In this document: one piece after another, positions 12,101 to 22,963 of the stretch | Position numbering within the stretch: the first letter of the stretch is position 1 | Layout of the letters: each line of letters starts with the position of its first letter | Assembly: GCA_048013815.1 (NCBI GenBank) | Contig: CM106585.1 | Location: forward strand, 16,988,001-17,052,000 | DNA length: 64,000 bases | Source of the DNA: Setoptus koraiensis | Taxonomy: Eukaryota > Arthropoda | Direction: 5' to 3' | The notes under the pieces: generated by a model | Seen by the model: the letters and a program-made list of their open reading frames with translations, nothing else | Told to the model about the DNA's origin: nothing | The model's database searches: none | Translations under genes and position numbers: made by a program

Positions 12101-13852
12101 TGATAGGCCAAAACCTCTTGATCGCAATAATGACGGCCCTCGGCTTTAGCATTGCGCCGAAGTTCATATTCATTCTGGAGAAGTTTGTCAAGTTCAGAAA
12201 CCGCTTTTTCTACAGCAGTTTTGATGATGAATGCGCGTGCAAGATCTAGGTTATCTTTGGCAATGACTGTTGCCGCATGATCTGACTGCTCGATTGGGAT
12301 GCATGCGCTGGCTCTGCTGAAAGCCATTTTTATGTTTGCAGATAGAGAGGTTTCGAGATGATCAGTGTCTCTGCAAGAAATCATCGCCATGTATGATACG
12401 AGGTGCCTGATTAGATAGTGTGCAGCTATACCCATACGGTTTTCTTCAGGGTCCAATGCAAAGTCTTTCTTGACAATCTGTTCTGCTGTTGATAAGCATA
12501 TTTTAAGAGATCTTTCAAGTACAGCTGGCAGCCATTCTGAGATAGCTAGCTCTATGGCAGGTCTTACAGCAGACCGCAAACCAGGTTGCAGGTTGAAAAT
12601 AGTCAAGCTAGGGTGTATTGTGATTAATGAATGAAGACTACTAGTATTAGTCACATCCAACTCACTGTAATTGAACTTACTGACCCAAGTCACAGGTGCT
12701 CGCTCGACTGTACAGGGTAGCACCGTGCCAAGCGGTCCTATGACCGAGCTAGTGACAGGTTGTGAGGCCATTGACGTCAGTGGTGGCGTTGTTAGTGGAG
12801 ACAAAGAGGAACCGAATTCATTTTGTCGCATCATGATTGAGTTGATTCCAGGGGTTATATGCTGTTGAGAGGCGGGAACTTGTGGAAGTGATGAAGCTTT
12901 GAATGCATGTTGTTGTTGGATTGTTTGCATTGTCTGCTGTGTAGATTGTTGTGTCTGTTGCTGTTTTCCACCCAATTGACATTCAATTCGTGAGTAATAC
13001 TTCTCATCATTCAAGATATTGCTCTGGCCGACTAACCTATTTAAATCCATGTTGAGGTTATTGAATAAAACCTCAACTTGGAACTCTAAATTTAGTTTCA
13101 GATTCGGCTGCTGTCTTAATTCGACCAATGCTTTTAGTAGTCCTAGAACAAATGGGTTGGTAGGCTTAAAAATCTTTGATTTTTGAGTAGTCCTCAGTAT
13201 CTCGGCCAGAAACGGGACAACGTATAACAACTCTTGTGTGCCCTTATGGTATGCCTCAACAAGCAAACCTTTCAAGTCAAGATCGACATGAAGGATGGGT
13301 TTATTACGGGCAAGAGTGAGAAGACCTAACCATTGTCCCAGGTTCTTAAGTAAAGTTCGGTCGCTAATATTGTCAACCTTCTTATCTATTCTTAAGAGGA
13401 GCTTGATGTTGCGGTAGGTTTCCCTCGTTATAACTTCTATCAATTTTGGTATCTTCAGCTCGTACAGGAAAATCGCGTACAAGGGCTGAAAATTTTGTTC
13501 CAGAGCGGCTCTTTTGGTCGAGAAATATTGAGCTATCCATCCATAATAAGTATCGTCGGTTCCGAAGAGCTCTTTGAACTCTTCGGCTTTCTGTTTTAGA
13601 TTCATCAATGATAAATTGTTGATAATGAAGAAGACTTTGTCTTGGACATACTCAGGAGGTGCGGGATAATTTGCAGTGCTGCCAGCAGCTAGCAGGTTGT
13701 CTATATTAGCATTATTAGCGATCGAGGGTCTGGTCGCAACGGGTGCAGGGGGCCCTCCAGTAACAACGCGTCGTTGTTGAGCCTGTTGATGAGTTTGGAG
13801 TTGTTGTAGAGGTTGTTGCTGCTGCAGAGGCTGCTGAAGTTGCTGCTGCTGT

Positions 13853-13884
<32 letters not shown>

Positions 13885-15972
13885 TTGCTGCTGCTGTTGT
13901 TGTTGTTGCTGTTGTTGTTGTTGTTGTTGCTGTTGTTGTTGTTGCTGCTGCTGTTGTTGATGCTGCTGTTGTTGTTGTTGCTGCTGCTGTTGTAGTTGTT
14001 GCTGCTGTAGTTGTTGTTGCTGCAGTTGTTGTTGTTGCAGTTGTTGCTGTTGCTGAAGTAGCTGTTGCTGAAGTTGTTGTTGCTGGGGCTGTTGCTGGGG
14101 CTGCTGAGGCTGCTGTTGCTGAGGCTGAGGCTGCTGTTGTTGTTGGGGCTGCTGAGATATAACTTGATTCTGTATTTGCTGTTGTAAGACTTGCTGTGCG
14201 GATGGCTGTTTGACACCAATCTGATCCGGTCGAGAGAAATATTTTTCATCACTGATCATATTTGCTACTACGCCTGGAGGAGGTTGCCTTGGGGCTCTCT
14301 GCAACAGAATGGAGGAGTTACCAACCAAAGTGAAAACCTCTTTCTGCACGTTTTGAGAAATTTCAGGTAGGTTATGGTGGGAATTAGTTGAAAGGACTCG
14401 TTGCTGTAAAAATGTAAGCATCACAGCTAGAGTTTCTGCGGGTAAGCTTGGACCCCCCATCGCTATCGATCCGACATCATTCTCTTTATTTGATCCCCCT
14501 AGTAAAGATAGATAGCGCCTGTTTAGAAATGACGCGATAGCCCTAATAAAGTTTTCTCCATTCTCACTGAACTTATCCATCAGCCATTTATCCAGTTTAA
14601 GATATTCTCTTCTTGATGCTAGACAAGCTAAATCTATAACGAAGGGGTAGCATGTGCCATCGAGCAATCTGAATAAGGTTTTGATATCTTGCGCTACATC
14701 CAAAATTCGTGATAGCCGTTGTTGCTGCTCTTCAGGTGATGATTTGATATAATGATCACAAAGTGCATGAAGGAGTGCTTGCTGTGACCACGACAACGGA
14801 GTGCTTGGCTTTTGTTGATTTGGAGCAATACTAGAGGATTCACACTGTAAGTTACTATTCCAGATACTATGCAGTATAATAGCCGCATTAGGATGAGATG
14901 CATTAAGAAATGAAGGTATGGCCATACTGAGTATTTCAGACTTAGCGGCTGATGTTTGACCAGAGACACCTAACAAACCTAAAACAACAATATCGGGGCA
15001 ACTTTGAACAGGCCATCTAAATATCTCCAGGACCCGACCGTAGCAAATATTATTGGATTGTAGATTCGGTAGATTGCCTGGTATAGTAAAATCAATGAGA
15101 ATCTGATACAGCCGCTGGAACTTCCAATTCTTCAATCCTGGCAGAGAGTCGAAATCTGGATGGCATTTTAGCAAGTCATAATATTGAACTTGTTGACCGA
15201 TATTGGGTGTGCCTGCTTGTTGCACTGAATTGGAGAGTTGAGGTTGGGTTAATAATTTAGCAATCAAATTATGTTCGATACAGTTGGCAATGAAGTTGAA
15301 TTGAAAATCGTGATTGTGTTGCCAAATTTTGCTGAAGAAGGCACTCCCAATTATGTAAGGTCCAAGCTTATGTGACGAGGCTAGATTCATGAAAAATTGC
15401 CAGAAATGTTGAAAGGCGGTTGATGGCGATGATGATATGTGCTTGCTAGCAGGTATTGTATAAGAGGTATTCCTGAAAATTCTATCACTTATAAAATCCT
15501 CATCATCAAAGGCATGAAGTAGTTCATGAATTGGCGATGACAAATGTTCGCGGCAGATATCTGCAAACAAATCAATTTCCTCACTCCTATTGGATGTATC
15601 TATACTGGACGTTACTGATGATTGGCCGTGATTGTTACTTGATGGCGATGTCGCCTGTTGGTCATTATCTTGCTGTAGATGAAGTAATGAGGACATCGAT
15701 CCACTACTTGACATTCCGCTGTTATTGGTATGTAAGGGGGAGTTTGATTTTTGTGGTATCTCGCACAATGCACACAATATTTTGCAGGCCAACTTTGGAG
15801 TAAAATCAAATTGTCGAAGTATTTCGACATTGAGGTGGTTATTGCCAACATTTTCGTTGACTACCAATGCCGCTATCTGCGTCTCCGTTAGCGACAAATG
15901 GTTCGAGTTTGGATCAATGGTGGTCATAGTTGTATGGTCCCCAATATGATGATCCTCATATTTCAACCACAT
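9104..15972 (-). CDS. CNOT1: CCR4-NOT complex scaffold subunit CNOT1 (Not1)
   Basis: Scaffold of the cytoplasmic CCR4-NOT deadenylase. One giant exon (15972-9284) joins a 64-bp last exon (9167-9104): GAA-AA joins G-CTC to restore EIEKLFESVARSCC, matching EIEKLFQSVAQCC of human. Total 2250 residues (human 2376). HEAT region about 155-560 (SRILDVAQDI, LACLASRREYLKLDKWLMDK); polyglutamine linker about 594-725; CAF1-binding MIF4G about 775-985 (LLKNLGQWLGLLTLARNKPILH); CAF40-binding DUF3819 about 1105-1240 (EQIVKKDFALDPEENRM); C-terminal NOT1 superfamily domain about 1690-2240 (GILKTDDLITRFFRL, AFPRKMRLPDPFTPNLK). The N-terminal part is roughly 155 residues shorter than in human, and the tristetraprolin-binding domain is not seen. 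In-frame TAG lies two codons upstream of the chosen ATG. Confidence 0.96.
13800..14190 (-). repeat. Polyglutamine tract in CNOT1 (mixed CAG/CAA)
   Basis: About 130 codons in which Gln dominates, broken by Leu, Pro and His. CAG and CAA alternate irregularly, so the tract is not a pure triplet array. On the opposite strand it reads as a false polyleucine frame (13813-13995). Confidence 0.92.
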
Positions 15973-16670
15973 GAACTAATAGAGTTTGTATTTTGTATTA
16001 TTAATGGCTACCAATAATAATAATAATGTCTGTGATAATCTCGGGATAGTGATTGATTATAAAATAATACAGATTTTGTGTGTGTATATATCTTCTATTG
16101 TATATAATTATGTGTGATTATAATAATAATAATAATAATAATAATACATATGCTACCAACAAAAAATAGATAATAATAATATGCGTTGTAATTACACGAC
16201 AGTGTCGTAAATGGATGTAATAGCCCTAGATAATTACATATATATATAATTAGAATGTATCAAGTGGCTGGAGCTCTCTTGTGGTTATACGCGAGTGATG
16301 TTATAAGAGCACGACAGCAGAGAGAAATACAAATGTAATCAAAGGTCTGAAAAATAATAGAACGCGAACCACCAATCGGTGCACCGATAGAAGAAAGGGA
16401 GAAACGGCGAACGAGAGGGGAATTTTGTCAATTCAGGGTGAACAAAAACTTTTGTATGTTTCACCCGATAAAGAGCATGTGATATTGAGGATCAAAATAA
16501 AGTGTAAGTCTGTCGCTAAAATCGCAAATCTGTGCAAAAAAATCTACTCCAATGTGCACGCATTCGCTCGTAACTCCGGCGGTTTATTCGAATTTTTCAA
16601 GTTTTTCCCTGCTGATTCAGTTAGAGTTTGCAACAATGTATACCAAAGTTATCTCGTGATCAGTATGCGC
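15973..16670. promoter_or_regulatory. CNOT1 upstream region with ATT/TAA microsatellites
   Basis: Contains the CNOT1 promoter side of a 2.5-kb divergent interval shared with the CBP gene. A (TAA)n tract occupies about 16119-16145, and several shorter AAT runs lie near 16010-16030 and 16170. No gene seen before the tRNA. Confidence 0.5.
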
Positions 16671-16743
16671 GGCCTTGTAGTATAATGGACATTACGCCTG
16701 ACTACGAATCAGGAGGTTCCAGGTTCGACCCCTGGCAAGGTCG
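16671..16743 (+). tRNA. tRNA-Arg (anticodon ACG)
   Basis: A 73-nt cloverleaf without intron. The acceptor stem pairs GGCCTTG with CAAGGTC (one G-T wobble at the second pair). The anticodon stem is CCTGA/TCAGG around loop CTACGAA, giving ACG, which after A-to-I editing reads CGU, CGC and CGA. The T arm is CCAGG/CCTGG around TTCGACC. The A box (TAGTATAATGG) and B box (GGTTCGACCCC) are intact internal pol III promoter elements. CCA is not encoded, as normal for eukaryotes. Confidence 0.96.
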
Positions 16744-16751
16744 ACGGCTAC

Positions 16752-16756
16752 TTTTT
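16752..16756 (+). terminator. RNA polymerase III terminator of tRNA-Arg
   Basis: A run of five T residues 8 nt after the discriminator base, the usual pol III stop signal. Confidence 0.85.
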
Positions 16757-18435
16757 GCCGACTTATATCTAGAAGTTCTTTTTCATTTTCATTCATTCAT
16801 CTTATGGCTCACTTCATCTTTCTTTCCACTAACAATTGTACTTTTAATTCTATCTAATATTATATGGTATTTTTACAACTTGTTCGAAAAATTGGTAATT
16901 TTGACCGCGGCTATTCTATCACTACTATATCATCGCCCCACACTCAGTAGTATAGCGTCCGCTAGCTAAAGTCAGCTACTCACTTCCATAAGCTCCAATG
17001 CCCAGCCAACTAGCAAACAGAAACCTTTTTAGCGCGCAATCTCGCCTATCTCAAAACTAAAGTGGCGCTGCCTAGATAGATGCACATAGTTGCGGGGAGT
17101 GCGTGAACTAGAGCACACAAGCTAGATTTTACATGGAAAAAAAGAATGAAAGTATGCTCATACGCAACATCAAAGCTTGCCCACCGAAGGAAGAAGTGAT
17201 CCAGTGCGCAAGATTGTAACTTATGGCCAGGCTAGCTAACGGATTGATGAGCAAGCAGCACAAGTCTATAGCATGGAGACCCGTATCAGTCTTATCAACA
17301 TCGAGCTCCCTAAATCGAATGTTGGAGCGAATGCAGCATACATCCAGAGAGCAACCGTGTATATGTAATAGTTTGGATATTCTCTGTAGCTCGGCACTGT
17401 ATAAAATCTGAGGATGCACACAAAAATACACAAGCACATAGACACACAAGCACACAGGTCGAAACTGCGACGATGGTGCGACTTGATGATTCGCAAATCC
17501 AACTAAATTGTTGTACGTTGCGTCACAAGTGCATCAAGCTATGATTGCTGTGTTACGTCAGTACAAGCTGTGCCAATGCGCACCACTTGTCGTGCCATGT
17601 GCAATCATTATGCATATAGTCGTAGTCACACTAAAGCCATTGGAATGTGTCTAGATGGTTGGCACAAATAATATAATTGGCACACTTTGTACCAGTGAGC
17701 AGTGTCAGAATGGCGAACTGCACTATTCTCTGTTACGCTAAAAGTCTACGAGAGAAAGAAACATGATGGTCACACTCACTAAAACTCGCTCAACCACTAA
17801 CGCGCTTGTGTACGTTACATCTAGTTCGCTGAGTGCTTGTGTGAGCAACGAAATGTATGCCCACGGCTGCATTCATAACGCTATCATGCTTGCCTTCTTT
17901 ACCATCAACCATTCCAGTTTCTTCTCCTTCTCTTCTAGTGCTTGTGAGATTATCAGGAGCCTTTATATTATTGGGTGCCTGTGTACAATTGAAGCGATCA
18001 TTCGCATATATTTATACAAGATGCAATTTAATTCCTAATTATCAATTATATATCTATCACTATTTCGCTGGACTATATATTATTATAATTTTATATATAT
18101 CTATATATACATATATATGTATATTATATCTAAATATATCTATATATAAATATATAATTATGATCACTTTTAGTATTATCACATTATTATTACTATAATT
18201 GATATTATTATTATAACCACTAAAACAATCATTATTGCTACCCAAATACGGACAATTATTATTATTATCACTGGCAACTATTATTATAACTATCACTATT
18301 ACTACTGTACAATTATATTGACATTGTTGATACGTTGCCACTACGATAACTACAACGCATTTTAACAACTGTTACTATTACCAAAAACACTAAAGTAAAC
18401 AATCTTTCTTCCATGTTGATACTAAACTTATTAAC
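16757..18435. promoter_or_regulatory. Gene-free region upstream of the CBP gene
   Basis: About 1.7 kb. The stretch 18030-18330 is very AT-rich with ATT/TAT runs. Open frames near 17129-17455 and 17763-18198 have no family signature and biased low-complexity content. I looked here for KIX or TAZ1 coding exons of CBP and saw none. Confidence 0.5.
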
Positions 18436-21400
18436 ATGGAAGAGAGAATATCCAAGGAATTCTTACCTGTATTGGATAAACTCTACAATGCTGAGCCAGC
18501 TGGTGGCCCATTCAGGAAACCTGTCGATCCTGAATTGTACGAGTGCTACGACTATTATCTCAAAATAAAGCACCCAATAGATCTGTCTACCATCAGGGAG
18601 AAGCTCAACAATCGCAAATATGACGATGCCTGGAGACTTATCGCAGATATTAATCTCATGTTCAACAACGCGTGGCTGTTCAACAAACGACAAACCCCCG
18701 TTTACGAATACACTACCAAACTTAGTAAATTGTGGCAACAAGAACTTTCACCCGTTATGCAACGTCTTGGCTACTGCTGCTCAACACTCCACAGATTCGG
18801 ACCACAATTATTATTTTGTCATGGTACAACAACAGACCGTTACTGTCAAATTGCTGTTTCAGCTCGATACAAGTGCTATAATGATCAATATTCATATTGT
18901 ATACCTTGTTTTTCAAAAATTGAATCTAATTCAGTACAAATTCAGGATTTTTCTTCAGAGACTCCTCGAGGGGAACTTCCGTCACAACCGATAGATAAAG
19001 ATAAATTTGTCGATTGTACTAATGACCAGTGGCAATATGAAAGCTTTGTGAAGTGTGTTAGTTGCTCAAGACGAGTACATCAAGTTTGCAGCCTTTATCC
19101 AGCATCTGACGAAGAGATAGAAAATTGTATTCAGCATGCTGATTTGGAGCAGCAACAAAAAGATCAGTGCCAAGTACCGGAACAATTTAGATACTTGTTA
19201 GACCCAGATGTAGTGAACGAGAAACTTATAAATCTTAAAAACAGGAGGCAATCATGTAATGGTGCTGTGTCCTCCAAGAAAGCACATAACATTAATAAGA
19301 ATCAACAAAATCACGAGCAGAAATTGTTCGCCGAAAAAAATCCCTCGCGAAAATCAATCACCCAATACAAAAAAGAAGAAGGAATTAAGGAAAAAGAGTC
19401 TCATCAATTAACAAGCTTTATCAACTCTCTTGTTAATCCAAACTCAAATGAAGCCCAAGTTACTTCATCTTCACTTGACGACGAGCTGTTGGCTTTTGCC
19501 CGCGACGCGGCCGATAAACACCTTACTATTTCTGCCCCGACATCACCAGCTGCTCCTCATAGTTCTGGAGACTCAAGTATAAGTTTCAGCTCATCCGATG
19601 TCATTTCAACTACAAGCTGCGATTTCCTCAAGAGAATAACGGAAAAGGCTGAACCCAGTCTTACAAATACAAGACGTGATAGATTTTTGTGCAATCTCTG
19701 CTGCAATCAACAAACTTATGGTCGCGAGAATAGGCACCGCAAATGGAGTGCTCGCAGAATACAACAAAGCAGGATGTCTAGATATATAGAAGTTAAAGTG
19801 AACGAGTTCATTAAAAGCAGCGCCCCATCTGCTGGACCTATAACAATTCGAGTTCTTGCTGCATACAATGATAGGGTCGAGGTTAAACCTCAGATGCGAA
19901 ATTATGTTCAGCATTGTGCTGCAACTGACAAGCATCCTTTTTCAAAAGACTATCCAGAAGAATTCAAATACACAAATCGTGCCATATTTGCCTGGCAAGA
20001 AATAGATGGTGTGGACGTATGTGTTTTCGGCATGCATGTTCAAGAGTATGGCGTTGATTGTCCTGAACCCAACAAGCAAGTTATTTATCTGTCTTATTTA
20101 GATTCTGTGCATTTCTTCAGGCCCAAGGAGTATCGGACTGCAGTTTACCATCAAATACTTCTGTCATATTTTCGCTATGTCAAGAAACTAGGTTTCTTAC
20201 GGGCATTCATATGGGTGTGTCCTTCAAGGAAAGGAGATGACTATATTTTTTACCGCCACCCAACGGAACAAAAGATGCCAACTCTCAAAAGGCTTTCTGA
20301 TTGGTATGTCGATTTACTCGATAAAGGTATTATAGCCGGTGTAATCGAGCACCATCAAAACATATATCAATATGCGAACTCTCAAAATTGGAAATCCATA
20401 CTCAGCATGCCTTACCTTAGTGGTGACTACTGGCCAGGCGAATTCGAAAGACTTCTTAAGATTAAAGTAGAATCTCAGAGAGAATATGATGAATTCAAAT
20501 CAGCCCAAGATCGTACAACGAATGATTTAGACTTCGATTCCGAACTCCCATTGGATCTGAGTATAAATGCAAGTCATACTAGTCCCGAGTATTACGAGAG
20601 TGATGACAGCTCTAGTAAGAATTCATTCAGTCATGGTTTTAAAAACAATCGACGAAAGCGGAGGAAATCGAACACCTTATCAGGATATTTGAATAAAAAA
20701 AGGTATAGGATGTCGAGTATGTATCAAGAAACATCTTCCCAGAAGGATCATTCAGTTTCAGAGGCTTCGGATAGAAGCCGTGTATTAGTTGATCCAGAGG
20801 TAGAGTTTTCTCGTAGTTTAGAGAGATCACTCAAAAGGCAAAAAGAGGGATTCATAGTCGCTCATTTGAACGAATGTGATTGTTCCTCTTACTTTGAGCA
20901 GAAGCGTCGCGATGCTGAGCCCATGATTAAATGCGATCTAATGAAAGGCAGAGAGCCATTTCTGCAAACTGCCAGATTAAAGAATTATGAGTTTTCTACT
21001 TTGAGGCGTGCTAAATTTTCTAGCCTCGCCATGGTAAAACATCTTAGTCTGACATCTAAACTGACCCCACTGTGCAGCGTTTGTTATTCTTCAGACTGTC
21101 ATTCTAGCATCCACTACGCTTGCCCGACTTGCGAAGATTTCTACCTCTGTTCTTCATGTCATTTGAATACTCATCACGACCACAAATTAGAATTGACATC
21201 TCCTACTTTACTTCCGGACATTGATGACGATCATTTACAATGCTCAACCACTTCACATAAATCATCTACATCCTCCTCCTCCTCATCATCATCTACAGCT
21301 ATATCAACAAGTGTAACCTCTAAGTCATCATCTCTGTTAACATCCACATCGACACTCAAAAACAACGCAACTATAGAGAATCTCCATCACAGTACCAGGA

Positions 21401-21861
21401 GAGCCACATCATCTTTATCACATCAAGCCTTATTGCCCATACCTTCTCATCAGAATCAGGAGAAGCATAGAGCTGAAGACGAAGAAAACAATAAGAGGGT
21501 TTTATCAGACAGGCATACTATCTCAAGAGCACTAACATCTTCGCCACCGCCATCAACTATGAGCAATCCGTCGTACGAATCTTTAAATTTAGAGATCATT
21601 GGAAGTCTTATCACCCGAGCTCAAATTTTTCATGATGTTGATTTTGAAAAGATGAAAAACGAGTCTAAAGCATTGATAACCCATTACTGGTATTGTAAAG
21701 CTAAAGATAATTGCCAGATGTGCAGGTTTGTTATACTAAGTTGCAGCTTTATGAGTTTGACTCTCACCGGCCACAAACCCCCCTCAAATAATCACAACAA
21801 TAATAACAATAATAGTGGCAGTGGTGGCAACTCAAACAAATCCTCAGGCATAATGAACTAA
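18436..21861 (+). CDS. CBP/p300-family histone acetyltransferase, shortened form
   Basis: Nuclear lysine acetyltransferase and transcription coactivator of the CBP/p300 family (Drosophila nejire). Single 1141-residue frame. Order: bromodomain 1-110 (PFRKPVDPELYE, LMFNNAWLFNKRQTPVYEY); RING-like segment (LGYCC to CIPCF); a PHD finger split by about 195 residues of Ser/Lys-rich insert (VKCVSCSRRVHQVC, then RFLCNLCC near 415); acetyltransferase core about 440-870 with IDGVDVCVFGMHVQEYG, YLSYLDSVHFFRP, IWVCPSRKGDDYIF and the catalytic-type DWY near 623; a basic autoregulatory loop near 735-762; ZZ finger 876-925; and a TAZ2-like end (1048-1110) missing several zinc ligands. Animal CBP has TAZ1 and KIX before the bromodomain and exceeds 2400 residues; here the ATG directly precedes the bromodomain. 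Whether a full-length paralogue exists elsewhere is unknown. Confidence 0.93.
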   Translation: MEERISKEFLPVLDKLYNAEPAGGPFRKPVDPELYECYDYYLKIKHPIDLSTIREKLNNRKYDDAWRLIADINLMFNNAWLFNKRQTPVYEYTTKLSKLWQQELSPVMQRLGYCCSTLHRFGPQLLFCHGTTTDRYCQIAVSARYKCYNDQYSYCIPCFSKIESNSVQIQDFSSETPRGELPSQPIDKDKFVDCTNDQWQYESFVKCVSCSRRVHQVCSLYPASDEEIENCIQHADLEQQQKDQCQVPEQFRYLLDPDVVNEKLINLKNRRQSCNGAVSSKKAHNINKNQQNHEQKLFAEKNPSRKSITQYKKEEGIKEKESHQLTSFINSLVNPNSNEAQVTSSSLDDELLAFARDAADKHLTISAPTSPAAPHSSGDSSISFSSSDVISTTSCDFLKRITEKAEPSLTNTRRDRFLCNLCCNQQTYGRENRHRKWSARRIQQSRMSRYIEVKVNEFIKSSAPSAGPITIRVLAAYNDRVEVKPQMRNYVQHCAATDKHPFSKDYPEEFKYTNRAIFAWQEIDGVDVCVFGMHVQEYGVDCPEPNKQVIYLSYLDSVHFFRPKEYRTAVYHQILLSYFRYVKKLGFLRAFIWVCPSRKGDDYIFYRHPTEQKMPTLKRLSDWYVDLLDKGIIAGVIEHHQNIYQYANSQNWKSILSMPYLSGDYWPGEFERLLKIKVESQREYDEFKSAQDRTTNDLDFDSELPLDLSINASHTSPEYYESDDSSSKNSFSHGFKNNRRKRRKSNTLSGYLNKKRYRMSSMYQETSSQKDHSVSEASDRSRVLVDPEVEFSRSLERSLKRQKEGFIVAHLNECDCSSYFEQKRRDAEPMIKCDLMKGREPFLQTARLKNYEFSTLRRAKFSSLAMVKHLSLTSKLTPLCSVCYSSDCHSSIHYACPTCEDFYLCSSCHLNTHHDHKLELTSPTLLPDIDDDHLQCSTTSHKSSTSSSSSSSSTAISTSVTSKSSSLLTSTSTLKNNATIENLHHSTRRATSSLSHQALLPIPSHQNQEKHRAEDEENNKRVLSDRHTISRALTSSPPPSTMSNPSYESLNLEIIGSLITRAQIFHDVDFEKMKNESKALITHYWYCKAKDNCQMCRFVILSCSFMSLTLTGHKPPSNNHNNNNNNSGSGGNSNKSSGIMN

Positions 21862-22963
21862 GCCCAACGAAAATATTATTATAAAAAAAACTTATCGTTA
21901 TGATACTCGAAATAATTTAATAACAAAGTATGTCCTGCATATTTATTTACTTCATTGTCTAGGTCATTGTCTCTGATACTAGAGGTCATCAGTGAATGAT
22001 ACCTAGTTATCATGCTCCCACGGTTGTTGTATTTTTTATTTGTTCGGTTATGTTGTCAGTGGACTCTTTAATCGTTGTTGTGATGTTGGTTATGACTTCA
22101 TGTTGGCTACTTAAGTGGCTTGACCATAAAAGGTAGCTGACAGTTCTGGAGTATTGAGGTGATAAAAAGAATTGATATTTGTTGTAAAATTTGGCCAGTG
22201 TAAGTTCATCGTGTGTCGGAAGATTCTAAATTTCACGAAATGCTAATGAAATTTTTGTTAACTTACGACGCTATGAGCACCCCCAAGATGAGACCCAAAA
22301 GGCACCCGCAAAATCCTGAGTACTCCATCTAATAATTGACTAGTTTCGACTATATTGATGAGAAATAGAATATTCTCTAGAATTCCCGTCGAAGCGTGGA
22401 ATAAAAGATACGGTAGTAACGCGACAATGCTTTAATCTAAAGTTTTACATTGAATCACGCGATAACAGGCGATACAACAACTGAAAATGTTTAGAGTCAA
22501 ACGACTTGAGGGGTCAGGTTAACGTCTGCAACATTAACTACACAACACAAGCTCATCGAGTGATGCATTTAAATCAATCGTTGTGTCCGTGCTAACTTAT
22601 CTAACATTTACATTTGATCCATTAGTATCAGCATTTTTTGGAGAGTAGCATTAGATCAGTTACTAATTCTTAGTTACTATGTGAACGGCAGTGATTGATA
22701 TACACACAGACAAAAAGTCGATCGATTGAATAGTCGAAATAGATTCGGATGATTCTATTCTTGATTCTAAATTACAATATGTATATAGTGTACAATGTAC
22801 ACTAATGAAACATCATGTACAGGTATATAGTCGACCAATAACATGCCAAATTGACTGGGCATCTACAATTGATTTTGAACTCGCTGAAATGTTGCACATC
22901 TAGTGACCAGTATGTCGCTATAGTCGCTATTTTACATGAACAGTTATACGGTTTTTGCCAATG
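21862..22963. other. Convergent spacer between the CBP and opsin genes
   Basis: About 1.1 kb with the 3' ends of two facing genes. No coding frame, RNA gene or repeat that I can support. Confidence 0.5.

Noticed and set aside
13813-13995. Polyleucine open frame on the plus strand inside CNOT1
   Set aside because: It is the antisense reading of the CAG/CAA polyglutamine tract; no gene context.
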